Shown in pieces: positions 1 through 5,367 of a stretch of DNA of 6,525 bases. Position 1 is the stretch's first letter. Every line of letters starts with the position of its first letter. The stretch comes from Bacteroidales bacterium (GTDB lineage: Bacteria > Bacteroidota > Bacteroidia > Bacteroidales > JAADGE01): assembly GCA_026987795.1 (NCBI GenBank), contig JALSMF010000445.1, positions 1 through 6,525 of the forward strand, in the 5' to 3' direction. The notes under the pieces are model-generated. The model had not been told where the DNA came from, did not search any database, and saw only the letters and a list, made by a program, of their open reading frames with translations. The translations under genes were made by a program, and so were the position numbers.

Positions 1-673
1 TTGAATTTTTAATTGTTTGATTATGAGTAAATAATGCCTTGTTTTTCTTAGATATTATCGCTTTTTTATTTTCCTTCACTTCATCATCCGAAAATATTGG
101 TTTTGCTTTTTCACGATAAGTTTTTGATTCCGTGAATGTGCTTTTCTGCTTTTCGAAATAGTTGTTTTGGTTAAACAGAAAATCTCCTTTTACAAAAAAT
201 AACAGAATTATAACAGCTGCCGAAATACTGTACGCTGTTTTTAGTAAAGAAAACTTAACAGTTTTATGATAAAGTTCTTTTTTGCTGCTGTATTTTATTC
301 GGTAATCGGGTAGCAGTTTGGTTTTTTTAAATAGTTTTAAAGTTCTCTCGGCAACAGTATTTTTTTTAATTTCATCGTTTAAGATATGCTTTTCCTCATA
401 GTTTATATCACTTTCTGTTTCGGCAATGCACAAATATTCAAGCTCAGTAATTTCAAAATATTGTGCTTGCGTTTTTTTGATTAGTTCTTGTTTGTTTTCA
501 TAAAAAATTTGTTCCGGCTGCAACTTTATTTCACCGATACCTTCAAACTCATCCTGCAAGTCCGGATTTCTTTGCAAAAAAACCTTTAATTCTTTTTTGT
601 CTTTTTCAGATAAATTCCCGTCAAGACAGTCAAGAAAAAACGCTTCATAATTATGTCTGCTTATTGCTGCCAA
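1..673 (-). CDS. Probable membrane-anchored anti-sigma factor, partial (C-terminus off left edge)
   Basis: An open minus-strand frame of 224 codons runs off the left edge without a stop. Read from a TTG codon at 673-671, the N-terminus carries R-H-N-Y-E (residues 6-10), then FFLD, a D-G-N-L-S turn (18-22), an acidic/lysine-rich helix and N-P-D-L (36-39). This pattern is common at the N-terminus of Bacteroidota proteins encoded just after ECF sigma genes. Residues about 143-161 form one hydrophobic membrane segment preceded by many lysines, which suggests a cytoplasmic N-terminus and an extracytoplasmic C-terminus. The gene starts 14 nt after the sigma factor stop, so the two are probably co-transcribed, and the likely role is to hold the sigma factor at the membrane until a signal arrives. 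The start is inferred: there is no in-frame ATG, and an in-frame TGA lies ten codons upstream of the TTG. I see no zinc-binding HxxxCxxC motif and no FecR-like signature in the visible part. The function rests on context and general architecture, not on a diagnostic motif. Confidence 0.72.
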   Translation of the reverse strand, partial: MAAISRHNYEAFFLDCLDGNLSEKDKKELKVFLQRNPDLQDEFEGIGEIKLQPEQIFYENKQELIKKTQAQYFEITELEYLCIAETESDINYEEKHILNDEIKKNTVAERTLKLFKKTKLLPDYRIKYSSKKELYHKTVKFSLLKTAYSISAAVIILLFFVKGDFLFNQNNYFEKQKSTFTESKTYREKAKPIFSDDEVKENKKAIISKKNKALFTHNQTIKNS

Positions 674-687
674 GTTTTTTAATTTTT

Positions 688-1173
688 TTAAATAATATTT
701 TCAACTTTTCCTATATAATTTTTTAAAAATACCCTTGCTCTGTATATATAAACCTTTACCTGCGATTCGTTCAGATTTGTAATGTTTGATATTTCTTTAT
801 AAGAATATCCTTCATAGTCTCTCAACAAAACAACAGATCTTTGAATTTCCGGCAGCCGCTCAAGTGCCTTATGCAAAACTTCTTGCAGATCCGAATAAGT
901 GCTTTCGTATTCTGCTTCAAAACCGGCATTATCATCGGTTAAACTTATCCTTTTTTGCTTTCTTATTATATCAATCATTGTTCTGTAAGCCGTTGTAAAA
1001 AGATACGACTTTACTTTTGCGAAATAAACTGACTTTCTGTTTATCCACAATTTCTCAAAACTGTCCTGAACAATATCTTTTGCCGTATTTTCATTTTCAA
1101 TATTTTTTAAAATGAAACGGTAGATATGATCGGAATACTTTTCTGCACTTTTATTGTATTCGTTTACTGTCAT
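688..1173 (-). CDS. ECF-family RNA polymerase sigma factor (sigma-70 family, group 4)
   Basis: A 161-residue protein of normal length for an ECF sigma factor, which directs RNA polymerase to a small set of promoters. Region 2 spans about residues 10-75, with the core-binding signature DIVQDSFEKLW (33-43) followed by the -10 recognition helix containing SYLFTTAYRTMIDIIRK. A variable acidic linker (about 80-95) leads to region 4 (about 97-153), with LPEIQRSVVLLRDYEGYSYKEI and a helix-turn-helix at about 124-147 ending in the RAR of the recognition helix. Region 3 is absent, as expected for this group. No SnoaL-like or other extra C-terminal domain is present. The ATG at 1173 leads straight into region 2 with the usual short N-terminus. 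The gene is followed after 14 nt by a probable membrane anti-sigma factor and preceded by an ECF-like promoter, so autoregulation is likely. The signal and target genes cannot be read from the sequence. It is divergent from the mraZ operon. Confidence 0.95.
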   Translation of the reverse strand: MTVNEYNKSAEKYSDHIYRFILKNIENENTAKDIVQDSFEKLWINRKSVYFAKVKSYLFTTAYRTMIDIIRKQKRISLTDDNAGFEAEYESTYSDLQEVLHKALERLPEIQRSVVLLRDYEGYSYKEISNITNLNESQVKVYIYRARVFLKNYIGKVENII

Positions 1174-1197
1174 TAAAGCCTTGCGTTCATAATTTAA

Positions 1198-1223
1198 GAC
1201 GTATAAGTTTAAAATTTGTTACA
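1198..1223 (-). promoter_or_regulatory. Putative ECF-type promoter of the sigma/anti-sigma unit
   Basis: On the minus strand TGTAAC (plus-strand 1223-1218) is followed by a 16-nt A/T-rich spacer and CGTC (1201-1198). AAC in the -35 and CGTC in the -10, with a 16-17 nt gap, is the general form of ECF sigma promoters known from other phyla, for example those of the Bacillus ECF sigmas. A start site about 7 nt further on, near 1191, would give a leader of roughly 18 nt before the ATG at 1173, which is a plausible distance. The reading is that the sigma factor drives its own operon. The motif is seen; its use by this sigma factor is inferred, because ECF promoter consensus sequences are poorly known in Bacteroidota. 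Confidence 0.5.
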
Positions 1224-1430
1224 ATCTTTATCTTTTTTTTTACAAGTTCATAAAAATACTGCAGTAATATTTCTCCTCCGACTATTATACTCCTTTTATA
1301 TGTTCGATATTTTTTCAGTCCGATTTCATGTTTATTTTTGTTTTTTACAAACATCTTATTATGAGTAAAGTATGCTAAATTATTGATAATTGGAGCAATA
1401 CATTAATTGTTAAAAACTACAATAAACCAC
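1224..1430. other. Central part of divergent intergenic region, no clear feature
   Basis: About 200 A/T-rich bases lie between the ECF-type promoter and the MraZ box. The longest ATG-started plus-strand frame noticed here is only about 16 codons (from about 1329) and has no recognisable content. Short dyads occur, TACTGCAGTA at 1257-1266 and AATTAT-TG-ATAATT at 1378-1391, but both are of a size expected by chance in A/T-rich DNA. No terminator, tRNA or riboswitch-like structure was recognised. The stretch may hold operator sites for either transcription unit, but nothing in it can be assigned. Confidence 0.5.
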
Positions 1431-1467
1431 AACGTGTCTTAAAGTGGGGAACAGTGTTGTATTGTGT
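1431..1467 (+). promoter_or_regulatory. MraZ box: four 10-bp-spaced GTG direct repeats
   Basis: Four 7-mers separated by 3 nt sit in perfect 10-bp register: AACGTGT (1431), AAAGTGG (1441), ACAGTGT (1451) and ATTGTGT (1461). All share the GTG core, at 1434, 1444, 1454 and 1464, followed by T or G. This agrees with the known MraZ operators: AAAGTG[T/G]-N3 repeats in Mycoplasma and TGGG repeats with a 10-bp period in E. coli. The mraZ gene begins 44 bp downstream, and MraZ is known to bind its own promoter region. One turn of helix per repeat places the cores on the same face of the DNA, suiting a ring-shaped oligomer that contacts successive repeats. The repeats overlap the proposed -33 element, so repression by blocking RNA polymerase is the simplest reading. 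No fifth repeat is seen on either side. Confidence 0.85.
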
Positions 1468-1486
1468 TAAAATTGCATTATATTTG
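1456..1486 (+). promoter_or_regulatory. Putative primary-sigma (Bacteroidota-type) promoter of the mraZ operon
   Basis: TATATTTG at 1479-1486 matches the Bacteroidota -7 consensus TAnnTTTG exactly. GTTG at 1456-1459, 19 nt upstream of it, is a fair match to the -33 TTTG element and lies within and just after the third MraZ repeat. A start site near 1490-1494 would leave a leader of about 17-20 nt before the mraZ ATG. The -7 match is good, the -33 match is partial, and the start site is inferred. As the following genes are tightly packed, this promoter probably serves the whole cluster through murE. Confidence 0.6.
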
Positions 1487-1510
1487 TATTCTGTATTGTA
1501 AAACAAGCTA

Positions 1511-1972
1511 ATGGCAAGTCTGATAGGTGAACATACCGCGAGAATTGATGCAAAGGGAAGAGTCAACATTCCTTCTGCATTACTGCGTCAGTTACCTGAA
1601 GGGGCTGTTGACAAAATGGTTCTTAAAGCAGATATTTACAAAAAATGCCTGATACTTTACACAAACGAAGAGTGGAATCGTCAGGTTGAAATTATCAGAG
1701 CCAAAACAAACTCGTTTAACCCTAAACACGCTGCATTTATCAGAGGCTTTTACAAAGGCACGGCAGAAGTAAAAATTGATACGGGTAACAGAATTTTAAT
1801 ACCTGCAAGTTTGCTGCAATATGCAAACATCGAAAAAGATGTTTATCTGTTCGGGCAGGACACAAAAATAGAGATTTGGGCTAAGGAGGTTTATGATAAA
1901 GAAATTTTAAGTCCTGAAGAATTTGCCGAACTTGCAAAAGAGGTTATGGGCGGAGATTTACCGCTGCTTTAA
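1511..1972 (+). CDS. mraZ: Transcriptional regulator MraZ
   Basis: A 153-residue protein with the two tandem SpoVT/AbrB-like domains of MraZ. Each carries the family DxxxR signature: D-A-K-G-R (residues 13-17) followed by VNIPSALL, and D-T-G-N-R (90-94) followed by ILIPASLL. Length is typical of the family. MraZ forms a ring-shaped oligomer that binds direct repeats upstream of its own gene and controls the division and cell-wall operon; it acts as a repressor in E. coli and as an activator in some Mycoplasma. A fitting four-repeat operator lies 44 bp upstream of the start. The ATG at 1511 is the first in its frame, since an in-frame TAA occurs at 1499. As elsewhere in this window there is no Shine-Dalgarno sequence, only an A-rich leader. 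It is the first gene of the cluster, with rsmH following 16 nt after the stop. Confidence 0.97.
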   Translation: MASLIGEHTARIDAKGRVNIPSALLRQLPEGAVDKMVLKADIYKKCLILYTNEEWNRQVEIIRAKTNSFNPKHAAFIRGFYKGTAEVKIDTGNRILIPASLLQYANIEKDVYLFGQDTKIEIWAKEVYDKEILSPEEFAELAKEVMGGDLPLL

Positions 1973-1988
1973 TCCGTTTAAACAAAAA

Positions 1989-2906
1989 ATGAAATCAGAA
2001 TATCACATACCCGTTTTACTCAAGCAATCCGTTGACGGACTGAACATAAACCCCGACGGTATTTATGCTGATTTGACATTCGGCGGAGGAGGGCATTCGG
2101 AAGAGATTTTAAAACGACTGTCAAACGGAAAATTATTTGCTTTCGATCAAGATGCAGATGTTCTTGAAAATGCTGAGGAATTATCAAAAAAATATAAACG
2201 CAAGTTTGTTTTTTTTCAGGCAAATTTTGAATTTTTCAGCAACTTTATTCGTTACGCGGGTTTTGAAAAGATTGACGGAATTCTGGCAGATCTCGGAGTT
2301 TCTTCGCATCAAATTAACGATGCCGAAAGGGGTTTCTCTTTTCGTTTCAGCGGGATACCGGATATGAGAATGAACCGTAAATCAAAAAAAACATCAGCGA
2401 ATATTTTAAATGAATATTCCGAAGAGAAACTAATGTATATATTCAAAACATACGGAAATTTAAAAAGTGCAAGAAAGCTTGCTTCAGCAATAATAGAAGA
2501 AAGAGAAACAAAGCAGATTAAAAACACAGAGCAGTTTAATTTACTCATTGATAAAACCGTTAAAACAAAACAAAAAAATAAAATATATGCAAAAATTTAT
2601 CAGGCATTGCGAATTGAAACTAATGAAGAAACAGAAGTTCTCAAAAAAATGCTGACACAAACAGCATACAGTTTAAAAAAAGGCGGTCGCTTGGTAATTT
2701 TAAGTTATCATTCTTTAGAAGACAGGCTGGTAAAGAACTTCATAAAATACAATAACTTTGAAGGCAATGAAGAAAAAGATATTTTCGGAAATGCAGAAAA
2801 ATTATTCAAAGAAATAAACAGAAAGGTAATTATTCCCGATGAAAAAGAAATTAAAGAAAATAACAGAGCAAGAAGTGCAAAATTAAGAATCGCAGAGAGA
2901 TTATAA
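1989..2906 (+). CDS. rsmH: 16S rRNA (cytosine(1402)-N(4))-methyltransferase RsmH (MraW)
   Basis: A 305-residue, SAM-dependent enzyme of normal length that N4-methylates C1402 of 16S rRNA in the decoding centre. The typical start Y-H-I-P-V-L-L (residues 5-11) is followed by the SAM-binding loop DLTFGGGGHS (28-37), the acidic strand end FAFDQDADVL (50-59), the signature ADLGVSSHQI and ERGFSFRF (100-120), then P-D-M-R-M (124-128), SYHSLEDR (239-246) and the usual C-terminal basic R-A-R-S-A-K-L-R (293-300). The ATG at 1989 is chosen because it gives the family N-terminus and follows the mraZ stop by 16 nt. A longer frame from a TTG at 1923 would overlap mraZ and add 22 residues without family features. 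One small oddity is proline at 124 where the family usually has leucine before DMRM. It is followed 2 nt later by the ftsL-like gene. Confidence 0.97.
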   Translation: MKSEYHIPVLLKQSVDGLNINPDGIYADLTFGGGGHSEEILKRLSNGKLFAFDQDADVLENAEELSKKYKRKFVFFQANFEFFSNFIRYAGFEKIDGILADLGVSSHQINDAERGFSFRFSGIPDMRMNRKSKKTSANILNEYSEEKLMYIFKTYGNLKSARKLASAIIEERETKQIKNTEQFNLLIDKTVKTKQKNKIYAKIYQALRIETNEETEVLKKMLTQTAYSLKKGGRLVILSYHSLEDRLVKNFIKYNNFEGNEEKDIFGNAEKLFKEINRKVIIPDEKEIKENNRARSAKLRIAERL

Positions 2907-2908
2907 TA

Positions 2909-3232
2909 ATGAGAAAAAAAAATATAATAAAAAGTATTCTTACGGGGAATTGGCTCGGTAAAGGAATTAAGTCCTCAAACTTTTATTTTCTTTTATTTAT
3001 AATGTTTTTAACCGTCATTTTGGTTTATAATCGTTACCGAGCAGAAGAACTGATTATTGAGAAAAGAAATTTACAGGAGAAAGTTGAAATCCTGCATTCA
3101 AAATATACAAAATCAAGAGCAAAACTTATGTCTTCCGGAACCGAAAGAAAAATTGCCGGGGACAGCGTAATTAAAGCAAGAGGTTTAAAACTTCCGGAAA
3201 ATCCGTTAAAGCAAATAGTTATTAAAAAATGA
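2909..3232 (+). CDS. ftsL: FtsL-like cell division protein (Bacteroidota type)
   Basis: A 107-residue single-pass membrane protein. A basic cytoplasmic N-terminus of about 24 residues is followed by one hydrophobic segment (about 25-40, FYFLLFIMFLTVILVY). A charged helical stretch (about 44-75), rich in E/K/R with regularly spaced leucine, isoleucine and valine, is likely coiled coil, and a short tail follows with G-L-K-L-P-E-N-P-L (92-100). FtsL pairs with FtsB through such coiled coils and helps recruit and activate the FtsW-FtsI septal peptidoglycan synthase. FtsL proteins diverge greatly in sequence, so the call rests on size, topology and position between rsmH and ftsI, the conserved place of ftsL. 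The ATG lies 2 nt after the rsmH stop, and the stop overlaps the ftsI start by 4 nt (ATGA), which suggests translational coupling. Confidence 0.88.
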   Translation: MRKKNIIKSILTGNWLGKGIKSSNFYFLLFIMFLTVILVYNRYRAEELIIEKRNLQEKVEILHSKYTKSRAKLMSSGTERKIAGDSVIKARGLKLPENPLKQIVIKK

Positions 3233-5367
3233 GCTCAGAAAATAAACATACAGGCAAAAATCAAATAATATTTAGAATGGGTATAATATATCTGTTCATT
3301 GCCGTTTTTGCCGTTTTTTTAACATTCAAGCTCATCTCTGTAATGTTTTTTAAAAACGAGGTTTGGCAAGACAGAATAAATAAAATTGCTGTTGACTTAA
3401 GAGAAACAAAGCCCGACAGAGGAAGTATTTATGATGTAAAAGGCAAATTATTAGCATCATCGGTAAGTTATTACGATATTTTTATGGATACACAAGCCGG
3501 CGGTTTAACAGGTAAACGTTTCTCTGAAAATATTGATTCTCTTGCATTTTATCTGTCAAATTTTCTAAAAGACAAATCAAAGTCAGAATACAAAAAAAAG
3601 CTTATAAATGCACGCAATAAAAAGGAACGTTACTTAAAAATTGCCGAAAAACTAACATATGACGAATATGTTACCATAAAACAATTTCCGCTTTTCCGTT
3701 TACCGTCAAACAAAGGGGGCTTTATAAGCAAAAAAATCACAAAAAGAAAAAGACCTTTCGGCGAGCTGATGAGAAGAACAATCGGATTTATGGGAGAAGA
3801 TAAAGAAACCGGCATTATTAAGGGAAAAGCCGGCTTAGAATACTCCTACAATCGCGAACTGGGCGGGCGTGCAGGAAAATATTATATGCAAAAAATCGGA
3901 GGGGGAAATTGGCGAAAAATTAAAGGAGGAGAAATCGTTCAGGCAGAGGATGGTTTAGACTTACGAACAACGGTTGATATTGATTTACAAGATTACGTTG
4001 ATTTTATTTTAAGGCAGCAACTCACAAAGTTAAAAGCAGACTACGGTTCAGTCGTGGTTATGGAAGTTAAAACCGGGTTCATAAAAGCAATCGTTAATCT
4101 GAAAAGATATGAAAACAACAACTTCTCAGAAATATTTAATTATGCCGTAGGCGAAAACCTTGCTCCGGGCTCTACTTTCAAGCTTCCGGTCCTTATGGCT
4201 GCACTTGAAGACGGATATGTTGACTTAAACGATATAATAAATACCGGAAACGGGCACATAATGTATCACGGGGTCCCGGTTGATGATGCAGGAGTTGAAA
4301 GCTACGGTAAAATTCCGGTTTGGCAAGTCTTCGCAAAATCATCAAACGTAGGAATGCTTAAAATTATTGACGATAATTACGTAAAAAAAGGCAGAATAGA
4401 GCGTTTCTTAGAACAACTTGATGCAATGAGTATTACCGACATATCAGGTGTCGATATTTACGGAGAAATTAAACCGAAAATAAAATCACCCGAAGATAAA
4501 TCCTGGGCTCCCTCATCTCCGGGAATGATTGCTCACGGTTATGAAGTAAAAATTTCCCCCTTACAAATTCTCACATTCTATAATGCCGTGGCAAATAACG
4601 GAGTAAGAGTAAAACCCCGCATAGTAAAATCTTTGGAAAAAGACGGGATTACCGTTAAAGAATTTAAACCGGAAATTTCAAATCCGCTTATTTGTTCCGA
4701 ATCAACATTGAAAAAAGCACAAAAAATATTAAGAGACGTTGTTCTTTACGGAACAGCAAAAAGTATAAATACCGACAAATACAAAATATCAGGAAAAACC
4801 GGAACAACTCAATATTATGACATTACACAAAAAAAGCATATAGAGCAATACAGAGCTTCTTTTGTAGGGTATTTTCCGTCTGACAATCCTAAATACTCAA
4901 TCATTGTTGAAATAAACAAACCTAAAACAGACTATTACGGCGCACAGGCGGCAGCTCCTGTTTTTAAAAAAATTGCCGATAAGATATTTTCCCGCGACAG
5001 CGAAATTAATCCGCCAAAACCTGCTGACATTCCGGACACCCTTAAAATTCCGAAAATAAAATATGCAGCCGCAAGCGACATAAAAAACATTTTAAATTTT
5101 ATAAATACAGATACAGAAAATAAAATCCCTGAAAACAATTGGATATCTGTTTCTCAAAAAAATAAAATCTTAAGCGTAAATACATTAAATATTAACACGA
5201 ATGTAGTTCCTGACGTAAAAAACTTCGGAGCAAAAGATGCTGTTTACATTCTTGAAAAAACAGGATTGGAGGTCTCCGTAACAGGAAGAGGGAAGGTTGT
5301 ATATCAGTCAGTTAAGCCCGGAAGCAAAATAAACAAAACAACAAAAATTAACTTGATTTTAAATTAA
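3229..5367 (+). CDS. ftsI: Septal peptidoglycan transpeptidase FtsI (class B PBP, PBP3 type) with C-terminal PASTA domain
   Basis: A 712-residue class B penicillin-binding protein that cross-links septal peptidoglycan with FtsW, FtsL and FtsB. A short cytoplasmic N-terminus leads to one membrane anchor (about 17-39). The pedestal domain opens with P-D-R-G-S-I-Y-D (62-69). The transpeptidase domain has all three active-site motifs: S315-T-F-K318 with the acyl-enzyme serine, S371-S-N373, and K523-T-G525. After a lysine/asparagine-rich linker (about 590-655), one PASTA domain (about 659-712) starts V-P-D-V and contains the usual V-x-x-Q-x-x-x-P-G pattern near its end. Such PASTA domains are common in Bacteroidota FtsI and in the Spo-type PBPs, and are thought to bind peptidoglycan or partner proteins. 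Position between ftsL and murE supports the divisome enzyme over an elongation PBP2. The start overlaps the ftsL stop by 4 nt, and the TAA stop is followed directly by the murE ATG. Confidence 0.96.
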   Translation: MSSENKHTGKNQIIFRMGIIYLFIAVFAVFLTFKLISVMFFKNEVWQDRINKIAVDLRETKPDRGSIYDVKGKLLASSVSYYDIFMDTQAGGLTGKRFSENIDSLAFYLSNFLKDKSKSEYKKKLINARNKKERYLKIAEKLTYDEYVTIKQFPLFRLPSNKGGFISKKITKRKRPFGELMRRTIGFMGEDKETGIIKGKAGLEYSYNRELGGRAGKYYMQKIGGGNWRKIKGGEIVQAEDGLDLRTTVDIDLQDYVDFILRQQLTKLKADYGSVVVMEVKTGFIKAIVNLKRYENNNFSEIFNYAVGENLAPGSTFKLPVLMAALEDGYVDLNDIINTGNGHIMYHGVPVDDAGVESYGKIPVWQVFAKSSNVGMLKIIDDNYVKKGRIERFLEQLDAMSITDISGVDIYGEIKPKIKSPEDKSWAPSSPGMIAHGYEVKISPLQILTFYNAVANNGVRVKPRIVKSLEKDGITVKEFKPEISNPLICSESTLKKAQKILRDVVLYGTAKSINTDKYKISGKTGTTQYYDITQKKHIEQYRASFVGYFPSDNPKYSIIVEINKPKTDYYGAQAAAPVFKKIADKIFSRDSEINPPKPADIPDTLKIPKIKYAAASDIKNILNFINTDTENKIPENNWISVSQKNKILSVNTLNINTNVVPDVKNFGAKDAVYILEKTGLEVSVTGRGKVVYQSVKPGSKINKTTKINLILN

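Noticed and set aside
786..998. 70-codon plus-strand frame
   Set aside because: It lies inside the well-supported ECF sigma gene on the other strand and has no recognisable features; it is a shadow frame.
1257..1266. Perfect 10-bp palindrome TACTGCAGTA between the divergent promoters
   Set aside because: A palindrome of this length is expected several times in 6.5 kb by chance, it lacks extension on either side, and it is not followed by a T-run that would make a terminator.
1329..1379. Possible 16-codon leader peptide upstream of mraZ
   Set aside because: It would lie upstream of the proposed transcription start, has no attenuator-like features, and its length is within chance.
1378..1391. 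Short inverted repeat AATTAT-TG-ATAATT
   Set aside because: The stem is A/T only with a 2-nt loop, so it is a weak structure of the kind common in A/T-rich intergenic DNA.
1458..1497. Three TGTATT copies around the mraZ promoter (1458, 1485, 1492)
   Set aside because: Spacing is irregular (27 and 7 bp) and the word is low-complexity in T/A-rich DNA; unlike the GTG ladder it has no helical phase, so no operator is claimed.
1923..1988. 22-residue N-terminal extension of RsmH from a TTG codon
   Set aside because: It overlaps mraZ, has no family similarity, and the ATG at 1989 gives the normal RsmH start directly before Y-H-I-P-V-L-L.
4935..5138. 67-codon minus-strand frame with a hydrophobic translation
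   Set aside because: It is antisense to ftsI, has no promoter or family features, and is explained as a shadow of the coding frame.
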